A stretch of DNA of 34,370 nucleotides from Haematobacter missouriensis (GTDB lineage: Bacteria > Pseudomonadota > Alphaproteobacteria > Rhodobacterales > Rhodobacteraceae). A program made the position numbers and the translations under genes. Under the pieces are notes generated by a model. That model had not been told where the DNA came from. It saw only the letters and a list, made by a program, of their open reading frames with translations, and ran no database searches. Positions 1-9,090 of this stretch are shown here, in pieces (the first letter of the stretch is position 1; the number at the start of each line of letters is the position of its first letter). Location: positions 1 through 34,370 of the forward strand of contig NZ_JFGS01000036.1 in assembly GCF_000740775.1 (NCBI RefSeq). The letters are read 5' to 3'.

Positions 1-104
1 GCATTGCTGCAATTTTTAGAGGCGCCCTTAATCTTAAAGATTGATCTTGAAATCCCTGTGAGCGGTCCACGTGGAATAGCGACCGCCAAGCGGGTTTAAT
101 CGTG

Positions 105-126
105 GCAGGGCCGACATCGGCCCTGC
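105..126. promoter_or_regulatory. Perfect stem-loop in leader of arginine operon
   Basis: GCAGGGCCGA and TCGGCCCTGC form a perfect 10-bp inverted repeat separated by only CA. It lies 43 bases before the preferred GTG start of the first transporter gene. No T-run follows, so a classical intrinsic terminator for an upstream gene is unlikely. It could be a 5'-leader structure or a dyad operator. The structure is seen directly; the role is unknown. Confidence 0.5.
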
Positions 127-169
127 GCGACCGGAAGTTTCCTTAATGCCAGAGGCAGGGAGTTTTCGC

Positions 170-1603
170 GTGAAATTCAAGTTTCCAACCGCCTTCACCA
201 TTCTTTTCTGTCTCATCATCGTTGTTGCAATCCTGACCTGGTTCGTGCCTGCCGGCGAATATACGCGCCAGATGAGCGAAGCGCTGGGTCAAGAGGTGCC
301 GGTTCCCGGCACCTACCATGCCGTGACACAGAACCCGCAGGGGTGGTGGGATGTGCTGCTTGCCCCCATTGCCGGTTTCTATGACCCGGAGTCGGGCATG
401 GCGCGCGCCATCGACGTCGCGCTGTTTGTTTTGATCATCGGCGGCTTCCTCGCTGTGATTACTCGAACCGGTGCCATCGACGCCGGGATTGGTGGCCTGA
501 TGAATACTCTAAAGGGCAAGGAAGTCTGGCTGATCCCCATCCTCATGATCGCCTTTGCTCTGGGTGGCACCAGCTATGGGATGGCAGAGGAAAGTCTCGC
601 CTTCTACGCTATCGTCATCCCAGTGATGCTCCGCGCGGGATATGACTCCCTGACCGGTGTCGCCACCATCATGCTGGGTTGCGGCATCGGGACGATGGGT
701 TCGACATTCAACGCATTTGCGACGGTGATTGCTTCAAACGCCGCAGGGGTTCCGTTTACCGATGGGTTGTTGCTGCGCGTGGCGATCCTCGTGCTCAGCC
801 TGTTGGCGGGGATCATCTTCGTGATGCGTTATGCGCAACGCGTGAAGAACGACCCCTCCAAGTCCGTGATCGCGGACATGCGCGAAGAGAACATCCAGCG
901 TTTCCTTAAGTCCGACGAAGGTGGTGCAGCGGCGCTGCCCGAATTCACCACTATGCGTGCGATCCTCCTGTCGCTCTTCGGGCTGACCTTCGTCATCATG
1001 CTCTGGGGGGTCATCAGCCAAGGCTGGTGGATGGCCGAGATGTCCGCGTTGTTCCTGGGCATGGCGATCCTCACCTGGTTGCTGGGTAAGTTCTCACCCG
1101 AAACCCGGTTTGACGAGGGCACTTTCGTCGAGACCTTCGTGAACGGGGCACGCGACCTTCTTGGTGTGGCGCTCATCATCGGGGTGGCCCGCGGCATCGT
1201 AGTAGTGATGGACGCAGGTAAGATCACCGATACGATCCTTCACTCTCTGGAGGGACTGTTCGGAGGCCTGGGCGAGATCATGTTCATCAACACCATTCTT
1301 GTGGTGGAGACGATCCTGTCGTTCCTGGTTCCGTCCTCTTCGGGTCTGGCGGTTCTCAGCATGCCGATCCTCGCTCCGCTCGCAGACTTCGCAGGAGTGA
1401 CGCGGGACCTCGTCGTGACGGCTTACCAATCTGCCAACGGCTGGGTGAACCTCTTCAACCCCACCTTTGCGGTGGTGATGGGAGGCCTCGCCATCGGACG
1501 GGTATCCTATGATCGGTGGCTGAGGTTCGTTTGGCCGCTGCTTGTCATCATCGCCGTAATCATCATGGTGGTGCTCAGCATCGGCGCGCTCGGCGGGGTG
1601 TGA
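170..1603 (+). CDS. YfcC-family basic amino acid / C4-dicarboxylate-type carrier
   Basis: A very hydrophobic protein of about 477 residues with roughly a dozen membrane segments. The N-terminus KFKFPTAFTILF followed by TWFVPAGEY is typical of the YfcC / DcuC-like superfamily (usual length 470-510). Members found in arginine deiminase operons are thought to carry arginine or ornithine. I prefer GTG at 170, which has AGGGAG about seven bases upstream and gives the usual family N-terminus. An in-frame ATG at 146 would add eight residues. The stop overlaps the next start as TGATG, so the two transporter genes are probably translationally coupled. Family assignment is good; the arginine/ornithine substrate is inferred from the operon. 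Confidence 0.85.
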   Translation: MKFKFPTAFTILFCLIIVVAILTWFVPAGEYTRQMSEALGQEVPVPGTYHAVTQNPQGWWDVLLAPIAGFYDPESGMARAIDVALFVLIIGGFLAVITRTGAIDAGIGGLMNTLKGKEVWLIPILMIAFALGGTSYGMAEESLAFYAIVIPVMLRAGYDSLTGVATIMLGCGIGTMGSTFNAFATVIASNAAGVPFTDGLLLRVAILVLSLLAGIIFVMRYAQRVKNDPSKSVIADMREENIQRFLKSDEGGAAALPEFTTMRAILLSLFGLTFVIMLWGVISQGWWMAEMSALFLGMAILTWLLGKFSPETRFDEGTFVETFVNGARDLLGVALIIGVARGIVVVMDAGKITDTILHSLEGLFGGLGEIMFINTILVVETILSFLVPSSSGLAVLSMPILAPLADFAGVTRDLVVTAYQSANGWVNLFNPTFAVVMGGLAIGRVSYDRWLRFVWPLLVIIAVIIMVVLSIGALGGV

Positions 1604-2988
1604 TGTCTGTGGCGAACGGTGCGTCGCCCCTCGGTGAGACCGCGGGAAGGCAGGAACCGGGCCTCGGTCTCGTGGCATGCACGGCGCTCGTCGTGGGTAA
1701 CATGATCGGCTCGGGCATCTTCCTGCTTCCCGCGTCTCTTGCGCGGATCGGACCGATCTCTCTCGTGGGTTGGGTGCTTACGTCGCTCGGCGCACTAGTC
1801 CTTGCGCTGATCTTCGGGCGGTTATCCAGGCTGGTGACCAAGACGGGTGGTCCCTACGCCTATGCGGAGACCGCCTTCGGCGAGTTCATGGGGTTCCTCA
1901 TCGCTTGGGGCTACTGGATCGCGCTTTGGACAGGGAATGCGGGGGTGGCAGTCGCACTGGCGGGCTACGTGGGCTTTCTGTTTCCCGCCGTGGCGGAAAG
2001 CGCCACCTACAGCCTTGCGGTTGCGCTGATCAGCATCTGGGTGCTCACACTCGTCAATATTCGCGGAGTACAGGAAGCGGGTTTAGTCCAGATCGTCACG
2101 ACTGTGCTCAAGCTTGTGCCCCTCGTGCTCATCGGAGCGGTGGGTTTGCTCTGGATTGACGGACGAAATTTCACCCCGGTGAACATCAGCGACCAATCCA
2201 ACGTAGCCGCGATATCGGCCGCGGCCGCGCTGACACTCTGGGCCTATCTCGGGCTGGAATCGGCGACCGTGCCGTCAGGCAACGTCCGCGATCCGGAGAA
2301 GACGATACCGCGGGCCACGGTCGCGGGGGTACTGATCGCAGCAGTCGTCTATATCTCGGTCACGACAGTCGCCATTGGCGTAATCCCCTCTGACCAACTC
2401 GCAGCGTCCTCTGCGCCGCTGGCCGATGTTGCACGCTCCATGTGGGGCGTGACGGGGGGACTGCTTGTCGCAATGGGAGCCGTGATCTCTTCCTTCGGAA
2501 CATTGAACGGCTTCACCCTGCTCACCGGCCAAGTGCCTTACGGTGCCGCGCAAGACAGGGTCTTTCCCGCAATTTTCGGAGAGTTGTCACGCTTCGGCAC
2601 ACCCGCCAATGCGCTCGTCCTGTCCAACGTTCTCGCGTCCGTCCTCGTCACGATCAACTTCGGGCAGGGGCTGGTTGACGCGTTCAATACGATTGTTCTG
2701 CTCGCCGTCATGTCGAGCCTTCTGCCTTACTGTGTCTGTTCCCTGGCAGAAGTGGCAATCCTCATCTCGCGAGGAGAATTGCGCGCGCGGAAACTATTGA
2801 GTGCAACCATTCTAGGGGGGCTGGGGTTCCTCTATTCGATATGGGCGCTCTACGGCTCGGGAGCGGAGACGGTGTTTCTGGGCTTTCTTCTCCTGATCGC
2901 GGGGATTCCCGTTCATGTCGCCATACGATGGCGCAATGCACGGGCTGCCGCGATCGTAACCGGATCGCAATTCCAAAAGGAGGTCTGA
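1603..2988 (+). CDS. APC-family amino acid antiporter, AdiC/ArcD-like
   Basis: This 461-residue inner-membrane protein resembles the arginine/agmatine antiporter AdiC. Residues 33-43 ([11 protein letters not shown]) match the substrate-binding unwound part of TM1, and [10 protein letters not shown] at 211-220 matches the AdiC segment containing Trp202 (here Trp213). [14 protein letters not shown] matches the segment carrying AdiC gate residue Trp293, but here the residue is Phe304. A longer in-frame opening at 1516 would overlap the upstream gene by about 90 bases; the TGATG junction at 1603 is the natural start. Four bases and a strong AAAGGAGG separate it from arcA, so arginine/ornithine exchange is the likely job. 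Agmatine or another basic amino acid cannot be excluded. Confidence 0.85.
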   Translation: MSVANGASPLGETAGRQEPGLGLVACTALVVGNMIGSGIFLLPASLARIGPISLVGWVLTSLGALVLALIFGRLSRLVTKTGGPYAYAETAFGEFMGFLIAWGYWIALWTGNAGVAVALAGYVGFLFPAVAESATYSLAVALISIWVLTLVNIRGVQEAGLVQIVTTVLKLVPLVLIGAVGLLWIDGRNFTPVNISDQSNVAAISAAAALTLWAYLGLESATVPSGNVRDPEKTIPRATVAGVLIAAVVYISVTTVAIGVIPSDQLAASSAPLADVARSMWGVTGGLLVAMGAVISSFGTLNGFTLLTGQVPYGAAQDRVFPAIFGELSRFGTPANALVLSNVLASVLVTINFGQGLVDAFNTIVLLAVMSSLLPYCVCSLAEVAILISRGELRARKLLSATILGGLGFLYSIWALYGSGAETVFLGFLLLIAGIPVHVAIRWRNARAAAIVTGSQFQKEV

Positions 2989-2992
2989 TCCT

Positions 2993-4219
2993 ATGCAACT
3001 CGGTGTCCACTCCGAAATCGGCAAATTGAGGAAGGTGCTGGTTTCCCGCCCCTCCCTCGCCCATGAGCGGCTGACTCCAGCGAACGCCGCGGACCTTCTG
3101 TTCGACGATGTCATCTGGGTTTCAAAGGCCCGCGCCGACCATGCTGACTTCGTCCTCAAGATGAAGTCGCGCGGTATCGAGGTCTATGATCTTCAGGACT
3201 TGCTGGCCGAGACTTTTGAGAAAGTGCCGGAATCCCGCGCTTTTGTCCTCGACCGTCGGATCAACGAAAATTACGTCGGCCCGACCCTGGTACCCATTCT
3301 CCGTCCCTGGCTCGACTCGCTGGCCCCAGCCTCACTGGCAAGACACCTGATGGGAGGTATCGTCCGCGACGACCTGCCGAAGGAAATGGTCACTCCTCTG
3401 ATGACCGATATCCTGTCGTCCAGCGAATTCCTGGTTCGTCCGATTCCCAATGCGCTTTTCCAGCGTGACCCGTCCTGCTGGGTCTATGGCGGCGTGACCC
3501 TGAACCCGATGTTCTGGCCGGCCCGCAAGCCGGAAACGCTCTATCAGCGCGTCGTCTACAAGTTCCATCCGATGTTCACGGAGAACGAGTTCGATATCTG
3601 GCTCGGTGATTCAGACGAGGATTGGGGGAACACCTCCATCGAGGGCGGCGACGTGATGGCCGTGGGCAAGGGTGTCGTCCTGTGCGGCGTCAGCGAGCGG
3701 ACCAGTCGGCAGGGTGTGGACAAGCTCGCCCGCGCCCTCTTCGCGAAGGGCGCGGCGGAAAAGGTCATCGCCTGCGTGATGCCGAAATCTCGCTCGGCCA
3801 TGCACCTCGATACGGTGTTCACTTGCGTTGACCACGACAAGGTGACGGCTTTCGGCGAGGTGATCCAGGAAATCCGGCCGTTCAGCCTTGTTCCTCATGA
3901 CAAATGGGGCATCGAGATCATCGAAGAAAAGACCGATCTTCTTGAAACATACAAGAAGGCCATGGGTCTCAATGATCTGCACACGATCTACACCGGCGGA
4001 AACGAGTTTCAGGCCGAGCGTGAGCAGTGGGACGACGGTAACAACGTCGTCGCTTTGGAGCCGGGCGTCGTCATCGGTTATGAGCGCAACACCCACACCA
4101 ACACGCTCCTCCGCAAGGCCGGCATCGAGGTGATCACCATCAACGGCAGCGAGCTTGGGCGGGGCCGGGGGGGTGGTCATTGCATGACCTGCCCGATCCT
4201 GCGCGATCCCGCTTATTGA
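2993..4219 (+). CDS. arcA: Arginine deiminase
   Basis: Cytosolic enzyme of 408 residues that hydrolyses L-arginine to citrulline and ammonia, the first step of the arginine deiminase pathway. The guanidino-group catalytic set is complete: Asp159 (FQRDP), Glu217 and Asp220 (IEGGD), His271 and Asp273 (HLDTVFT), and nucleophile Cys397 in [10 protein letters not shown]. These line up with Asp166, Glu224, His278, Asp280 and Cys406 of the Pseudomonas aeruginosa enzyme. Length is normal (about 410-418). The ATG is preceded by AAAGGAGG at good spacing. It follows two transporter genes and precedes arcB and arcC, giving a complete catabolic operon. Confidence 0.97.
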   Translation: MQLGVHSEIGKLRKVLVSRPSLAHERLTPANAADLLFDDVIWVSKARADHADFVLKMKSRGIEVYDLQDLLAETFEKVPESRAFVLDRRINENYVGPTLVPILRPWLDSLAPASLARHLMGGIVRDDLPKEMVTPLMTDILSSSEFLVRPIPNALFQRDPSCWVYGGVTLNPMFWPARKPETLYQRVVYKFHPMFTENEFDIWLGDSDEDWGNTSIEGGDVMAVGKGVVLCGVSERTSRQGVDKLARALFAKGAAEKVIACVMPKSRSAMHLDTVFTCVDHDKVTAFGEVIQEIRPFSLVPHDKWGIEIIEEKTDLLETYKKAMGLNDLHTIYTGGNEFQAEREQWDDGNNVVALEPGVVIGYERNTHTNTLLRKAGIEVITINGSELGRGRGGGHCMTCPILRDPAY

Positions 4220-4230
4220 GCCAGCACTGC

Positions 4231-4252
4231 GAGGGGGTGCAATCACCCCCTC
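4231..4252 (+). promoter_or_regulatory. Intergenic stem-loop between arcA and arcB
   Basis: GAGGGGGTG and CACCCCCTC form a perfect 9-bp stem with loop CAAT, 12 bases after the arcA stop and 37 bases before arcB. There is no T-run after it, so it is more likely an mRNA processing or 3'-end stabilising structure that sets arcA above arcB/arcC than a full terminator. The structure is seen; the effect is inferred. Confidence 0.6.
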
Positions 4253-4288
4253 CCCATACGATTTCGACCAGTCACAAAGGAGTCCACC

Positions 4289-5290
4289 ATGGGTCTCAAT
4301 CTTCGCGGTCGCAGCTATCTGAAGATCGCTGACTTTTCCCAGCGGGAAATGCTCTACCTGCTTGATCTCGCGCGCGATCTGAAACGGGCGAAATATTCGC
4401 ATTCGGAGCAGCCGGCGCTGGCGGGCAAGAATATCTGCCTGATCTTCGAAAAAACCTCCACGCGCACACGTTGTGCCTTTGAGGTAGCGGCCCACGACCA
4501 AGGGGCCCATATAACCTATCTTGATCCGTCGGGCAGCCAGATTGGCCATAAGGAATCCATGAAGGATACTGCACGTGTGCTCGGCCGGATGTTCGATGCT
4601 ATCGAATTCCGGGGCGCTGGACAGGGCATGGTGGAAGAGCTGTCACAATACTCCGGCGTTCCGGTCTACAACGGGCTGACAGACGACTGGCACCCCACCC
4701 AGATGCTCGCTGACTTCCTCACCATGACGGAATATGCCGACAAACCACGGCAGCAGATTAAGTATGCCTATGTCGGCGACGCGCGCAACAACATGGGCAA
4801 TTCGCTTCTGATGCTGGGTGCCATCATGGGTTGCGATGTGCGCATCGTCGCCCCGAAGAGCCTTTGGAACCATGACGAAGTCGTCGAGATGGCGAAAAAG
4901 CGTGCCGCGGAAACCGGTGCCAGGATCATGATTACCGATAATGTCGACGAAGGCGTGAAGGGCGTGGATTTCGTCCATACCGACGTATGGGTGTCGATGG
5001 GGGAAGCAGCGGATGTCTGGGGAGAGCGGATCAAACTGCTAAGCCCCTATCAGGTCAACAGAGCGATGCTGGACAAGACCGGCAATCCCAACGTCAAATT
5101 CATGCACTGCCTGCCCGCGTTCCACAACACCGATACCAAGGTCGGCAAGCAGATCTTTGACCAGTTCGGCATTACCGAAATGGAGGTGACGGAGGAGGTC
5201 TTCGAGAGCCATCAGAACATCGCCTTCGAGCAAGCCGAGAACCGGATGCATACGATCAAGGCGATTCTGGTCGCTACGCTGGCGGGGTGA
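4289..5290 (+). CDS. arcB: Ornithine carbamoyltransferase, catabolic
   Basis: Soluble transferase of 333 residues that here would run as citrulline phosphorolysis, giving ornithine and carbamoyl phosphate. The carbamoyl-phosphate site STRTRC is at 57-62, HPTQ at 135-138 and the ornithine-loop motif HCLP at 273-276. Length fits catabolic OTCases (about 330-336), slightly longer than many anabolic ArgF proteins. The start has AAAGGAG at ideal spacing. Position between arcA and arcC supports the catabolic role; sequence alone does not fully separate ArcB from ArgF. Confidence 0.95.
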   Translation: MGLNLRGRSYLKIADFSQREMLYLLDLARDLKRAKYSHSEQPALAGKNICLIFEKTSTRTRCAFEVAAHDQGAHITYLDPSGSQIGHKESMKDTARVLGRMFDAIEFRGAGQGMVEELSQYSGVPVYNGLTDDWHPTQMLADFLTMTEYADKPRQQIKYAYVGDARNNMGNSLLMLGAIMGCDVRIVAPKSLWNHDEVVEMAKKRAAETGARIMITDNVDEGVKGVDFVHTDVWVSMGEAADVWGERIKLLSPYQVNRAMLDKTGNPNVKFMHCLPAFHNTDTKVGKQIFDQFGITEMEVTEEVFESHQNIAFEQAENRMHTIKAILVATLAG

Positions 5291-5293
5291 TCC

Positions 5294-6226
5294 ATGGGAA
5301 CCGTGGTCATTGCCCTCGGCGGTAACGCTTTGCTCAAGCGGGGCGAGCCGATGACCGAGGAAAATCAACGCCGGAACGCCCGGCTGGCGGCCGAGGCGCT
5401 TGCGCCGCTCTGCCTTGAACACACCGCGGTCGTCACCCATGGCAACGGCCCGCAAGTCGGGCTGCTCGCCCTCCAACAGGAAGGGTCCGACACACCTGCG
5501 ACACTGGATGTTCTCGGTGCGCAGACTGAAGGCGCCATCGGTTACATGATTGAGCAGGAGTTGGGCAATGTGCTGCCCTTCGACAAGCCCATCGCAACGA
5601 TCCTGACGATGACGGAGGTCGATTTGGATGACCCCGCCTTCAAGAACCCGACCAAGTTCATCGGCAAGGTCTATTCGGAAGAGGAGGCCAAGAAGGAGGC
5701 AGACGCAAAGGGCTGGGTCGTCAAGCAGGACGGCAAATACTGGCGCCGCGTCGTCGCCTCCCCGGAACCGAAGCGCATCTTTCAGCTTCATCCCATCCAA
5801 TGGCTACTGGACAAGGGGACGACCGTCATTGCAGCGGGCGGGGGCGGGATTCCCACGGCGTACGATCCAAAGGCCGAGCGACAGCTTGTTGGTGTTGAAT
5901 GCGTTATCGACAAGGATAACGCCTCCTCTCTGCTTGCGCGGGACCTGAAGGCCGATTTCTTCGTGGTCGCGACGGATGCAGACGCGGTGTATCTCGATTG
6001 GGGCAAGCCGGAGCAGAAGGCGATCCGCTCCGCGACGCCTGACGGGATGGACGCCTACGACTTCCCGGCGGGCTCCATGGGACCGAAGGTTAAGGCCGCG
6101 CAGGATTTTGCCCGCGCCACCGGTAACCGTGCGGTCATCTGCTCGCTTGCGGATATTCCACAGGCGGTCAAGGGCGAAAAAGGTACCACGATTTTCGCGG
6201 ATGCAGGCGAAACGGTATTCTATTGA
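5294..6226 (+). CDS. arcC: Carbamate kinase
   Basis: Cytosolic kinase of 310 residues that transfers phosphate from carbamoyl phosphate to ADP, yielding ATP, NH3 and CO2. The N-terminal [14 protein letters not shown] and the [11 protein letters not shown] segment near residue 50 are hallmarks of the amino-acid-kinase fold in carbamate kinases. AAGGGGIP near residue 180 and a late [13 protein letters not shown] segment also fit. Length is standard. It begins three bases after the arcB stop, so translation is probably coupled. A strong terminator hairpin follows directly. Confidence 0.96.
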   Translation: MGTVVIALGGNALLKRGEPMTEENQRRNARLAAEALAPLCLEHTAVVTHGNGPQVGLLALQQEGSDTPATLDVLGAQTEGAIGYMIEQELGNVLPFDKPIATILTMTEVDLDDPAFKNPTKFIGKVYSEEEAKKEADAKGWVVKQDGKYWRRVVASPEPKRIFQLHPIQWLLDKGTTVIAAGGGGIPTAYDPKAERQLVGVECVIDKDNASSLLARDLKADFFVVATDADAVYLDWGKPEQKAIRSATPDGMDAYDFPAGSMGPKVKAAQDFARATGNRAVICSLADIPQAVKGEKGTTIFADAGETVFY

Positions 6227-6230
6227 GCCA

Positions 6231-6264
6231 GGCTCCGGGCAGGTCTTCCCGCCCGGAGCCTTTC
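6231..6264 (+). terminator. Terminator between convergent arcC and pcaB
   Basis: GGCTCCGGGC and GCCCGGAGCC pair perfectly over 10 bp around a 10-base loop, followed by TTTC on the + strand. It fills the 36-base space between the arcC stop and the pcaB stop. It is best read as the arc operon terminator. The stem could also slow the opposing pca transcript, but there is no T-run on that side. Confidence 0.8.
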
Positions 6265-7579
6265 AAAGGTCGCGTACGCTCTTCGAGAAAGCTCTTGCCT
6301 CCGCAGGGGCGGTGCCGAGTCCGCCGGCTGCGCTAAGATCAAGGTCGGGAAAATCGCGCGCCACAAGTTGACCCAGAGCAACGTGGGCCTGCTGAGCCTC
6401 CTTGCACAACGCCTTGATCTTCGCCTGCGCATCGGGCCGTGGCATATGGCGCGCGAGTGCAAAGGTATAGGCTTCTGCATGGATAAGGCCTGTACCGTCA
6501 TCGAGACCCTGCGCCATGGCCTTGGAGTCCGGACTGATAGCGCCCGCGATATCTACAGAGAGCGCCAGCGCCCGGCCCATAGAAACACAGAGTTGCGGGA
6601 GCGTGAGCCATTCTACGAACCAAGCCGCCCCGTCGCGCTGTTGCCGATGTATGCCCGCGCCTTCCAGCGTCGCGGCAAGCGCTCCGATCTGCCGAGCCAG
6701 AGCGACCAGCACCGATGGGCCGACCGGGTTCTGCTTTTGCGGCATTGTGGACGAACCCCCGGCGCCCGCGATGCGGATCTCACCAATGCCGGACTGCGCC
6801 ATCAACACGAGATCATCACCCATCTTGCCAAGGCTCGCGGCGAGACCCGCCATCCAGCCCGCAAAAGCGTCGATCCGGTCACGCTCCGAATGCCACGAGG
6901 CCCCCGGATCACTGAGCCCAAGCGCCCGCGCCAGACCGGCCCGCACTTCCGGCCCTTCCGGTCCCATGGCGGAAAGCGTACCTGCCGCACCACCAAGCGA
7001 GACCGTAGCGAGATCCGTGGATACTTCACGAAGCCGATGCCGGTGCCGCAGGATCGGCCGCCCCCACCCCGCGACGACAGAGCCGAAGCTGGTTGGCGTC
7101 GCCACCTGACCATAGGTCCGGGCCGCCATGGGAAGGTCGGCATGGTCACCCGCCATGCGACCGAGAGCCTTGAGGAGAGCCGCAAGACGTTCGTCCCAAA
7201 GCTCCACCACACGCCGGAGCCTGAGTGCGAGGCCGGTATCAATGATGTCCTGACTAGTCGCGCCCCAATGAAGATACTGGGCATGATCCGGCGCTGCCAT
7301 TGCCTTGCGAAATGCTGAGACGAGAGCAGGCACCGGCACCGCGTTCACCGCAGTCTCTGCCGCCAAGGCAGCCGGGTCGATCAGAACTTCACGGCTGGAC
7401 CTGTCAATAAAGGCTGCGGCAGTCTCCGGGATGATCCCGAGCGCGCCCTGCACACGGGCAAGCGCGCCCTCGACCAGCAGCATGCCACGGATCTCGGCGC
7501 TGTCCGTGAAGAAGGCCGCGGTTTCATCATCTCCGAAAAGCCCGCGGTAGAGGGCGCTGTCGGCAGGGGCAGCAGGCAT
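6263..7579 (-). CDS. pcaB: 3-carboxy-cis,cis-muconate cycloisomerase
   Basis: Enzyme of the protocatechuate branch that lactonises 3-carboxy-cis,cis-muconate to 4-carboxymuconolactone. The fumarase/aspartase-superfamily signature GGSSTMPQKQNP lies near 274-285 and HWGATSQDIIDT at 104-115. The preferred start gives 438 residues beginning MPAAPADSALYRGLFG; the open frame runs 61 codons further upstream, but that extension is unlike the family and overlaps the preceding gene. It is the last gene of the pca operon, 43 bases after the BKACE gene. Roseobacter-type operons commonly keep pcaB at the distal end. Confidence 0.92.
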   Translation of the reverse strand: MPAAPADSALYRGLFGDDETAAFFTDSAEIRGMLLVEGALARVQGALGIIPETAAAFIDRSSREVLIDPAALAAETAVNAVPVPALVSAFRKAMAAPDHAQYLHWGATSQDIIDTGLALRLRRVVELWDERLAALLKALGRMAGDHADLPMAARTYGQVATPTSFGSVVAGWGRPILRHRHRLREVSTDLATVSLGGAAGTLSAMGPEGPEVRAGLARALGLSDPGASWHSERDRIDAFAGWMAGLAASLGKMGDDLVLMAQSGIGEIRIAGAGGSSTMPQKQNPVGPSVLVALARQIGALAATLEGAGIHRQQRDGAAWFVEWLTLPQLCVSMGRALALSVDIAGAISPDSKAMAQGLDDGTGLIHAEAYTFALARHMPRPDAQAKIKALCKEAQQAHVALGQLVARDFPDLDLSAAGGLGTAPAEARAFSKSVRDL

Positions 7580-7622
7580 GATCGATCTTTCGTCTGTCAG
7601 ATTATCGGCGGAGGAAAACGCG

Positions 7623-8477
7623 TTACCGCGCCGCGTGCAAGTCTTGGCCGGGCATACGCAGGCCGAGAATGTCGCGGGCCTGCTGCCAGGTGGCCACAGG
7701 ACGCTCATACCGGTCGCACAGCTCAACCGCGCGACGCACAAGCGCCGCATTGGAGGGCGCAAGCGTTTCCCGGTCGATCCGCACGTTATCCTCCATCCCG
7801 GTTCGGGTATGGCCGCCCTTGCGTATGGCCCATTCGTTCAGAACGATCTGCTGCGGCCCGATCCCCGCCGCGCACCACGCCGCGTCAGGGGCAAGCCGGT
7901 GGAGCGTTTCTATATAGAAGTCGAGCACGCGCTCATCCGCAGGCATGGCATTCTTCACGCCCATGACGAACTGCACATAGAGCGGGCCTTTCAAGCGCCC
8001 GTCTGCCTGCATCCGCGTAGCCTGAATAATGTGGGTTAGATCAAAGGCTTCTATCTCTGGCTTGATATCATATGTGAGCATCTCTCCCGCCAGCCAGTCC
8101 ACCAGGTCGGGCGGATTTTCATATACCCGCGTGGGAAAGTTGTTCGAGCCAACGGAGAGGGAAGCCATGTCCGGCCGCAGGGGCAGCATCCCGCCGCGTG
8201 CTTGACCCGCACCGCTTCTGCCCCCCGTCGAAAGCTGGATGATGAGGCCGGGGCAATGGGTTTCCAGCCCCTCCTTCAGCCGCGCAAACCGCTCCGGGTC
8301 GGAGGTCGGCAGCCCCTCCTCGTCCCGCACGTGGCAATGGGCGATGGAGGCCCCTGCCTCGAACGCTTGCTGGGTCGACTCGATCTGTTCGGATATCGAG
8401 ATCGGCACCGCCGGATTATTCGCCTTGGTGGGCAAAGACCCGGTGATGGCAACACAGATGATGCAGGGGCCGGCCAT
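7623..8477 (-). CDS. BKACE / DUF849 beta-keto acid cleavage enzyme
   Basis: A 284-residue (beta/alpha)8 protein of the 3-keto-5-aminohexanoate cleavage family. Metal-binding HCHVRDEEG puts His47 and His49 where Kce has His46 and His48, and GHTRTGMEDN provides Arg225, Glu229 and Asp230 matching Kce Arg226, Glu230 and Asp231. Ser83 in QLSTGG matches Kce Ser82. Family chemistry is beta-keto acid plus acetyl-CoA to acetoacetate plus a new acyl-CoA. The start has GAGGT at good spacing and lies eight bases after pcaG. Being inside the pca operon, its likely substrate is beta-ketoadipate, giving succinyl-CoA and acetoacetate; that substrate is inference. Confidence 0.85.
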   Translation of the reverse strand: MAGPCIICVAITGSLPTKANNPAVPISISEQIESTQQAFEAGASIAHCHVRDEEGLPTSDPERFARLKEGLETHCPGLIIQLSTGGRSGAGQARGGMLPLRPDMASLSVGSNNFPTRVYENPPDLVDWLAGEMLTYDIKPEIEAFDLTHIIQATRMQADGRLKGPLYVQFVMGVKNAMPADERVLDFYIETLHRLAPDAAWCAAGIGPQQIVLNEWAIRKGGHTRTGMEDNVRIDRETLAPSNAALVRRAVELCDRYERPVATWQQARDILGLRMPGQDLHAAR

Positions 8478-8484
8478 TTTTACC

Positions 8485-9090
8485 TCACATGTCGAAGAAG
8501 ACGGTCTCGTCCTCGCCTTGAAGGATGATGTCAAAGCGATATTCGCCCTCCCCCGTCTTTCTGGCGATGAGCGTATTCACCCGTTCCCGGAACTCGATAC
8601 GCTGCAGCACGGGGCAGGAGTCGTTATCCTCTCCCTCGAAGTAGATCCGGGTTTGAAGGCCCAGGTTGATCCCCCGCGCCACGACCCAGAGTGCGATGTG
8701 TGGCGCCATCAGACGGCCATCCGGGAAGGGAACGCGCCCCGGTTTTATCGTCTTCAGCGTCCATTCGCCGCTGTCGAAATCGGCAATGATCCGCGCCCAG
8801 CCGGAGACGTTGGGATCTGCGGCCCCGCGGGGATCGTTGCCCGGGTAGATACCATCAGCGTCCGCCTGCCAGCTTTCGATGAGCGCGTCGCGCAGGATCA
8901 TACCCGCTCCATCCCTCACAGTGCCGGTGATGGTGATCCGTTCGCCCTTCGCGCCCTCGCTGATGGGGCTTTCTCCGAGATCGACGGGGTATATGCCGGG
9001 AATGCCAAGCTTGTTCGGCGTCAGCCCGATATGCACATAAGGCCCAGCCGTCTGAGAGGTCGTTTCCTTCAGATACTCGAGTTCCTGCAT
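8485..9090 (-). CDS. pcaG: Protocatechuate 3,4-dioxygenase alpha subunit
   Basis: Alpha subunit of the intradiol ring-cleaving dioxygenase, about 201 residues. It has the shared intradiol fold (TAGPYVHIGL near the start, GDGAGMILRDALIESWQAD-type segment, PFPDGRLMAPHIALWV) but not the full Tyr/Tyr/His/His iron set, as normal for this subunit. ATG at 9090 overlaps the pcaH stop by one base (TGATG); a GTG directly before it is less likely. Alpha and beta subunits are co-translated and assemble into one active site. Confidence 0.95.
   Translation of the reverse strand: MQELEYLKETTSQTAGPYVHIGLTPNKLGIPGIYPVDLGESPISEGAKGERITITGTVRDGAGMILRDALIESWQADADGIYPGNDPRGAADPNVSGWARIIADFDSGEWTLKTIKPGRVPFPDGRLMAPHIALWVVARGINLGLQTRIYFEGEDNDSCPVLQRIEFRERVNTLIARKTGEGEYRFDIILQGEDETVFFDM

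Noticed and set aside
41-54. Possible FNR/Anr box near TTGATCTTGAAATC
   Set aside because: Only the left half matches TTGAT; the right half does not resemble ATCAA, so an oxygen-regulated site cannot be claimed.
5039-5800. 253-codon minus-strand open frame
   Set aside because: Antisense to the ends of arcB and to arcC, whose motifs are unmistakable; no ribosome site or recognisable domain.
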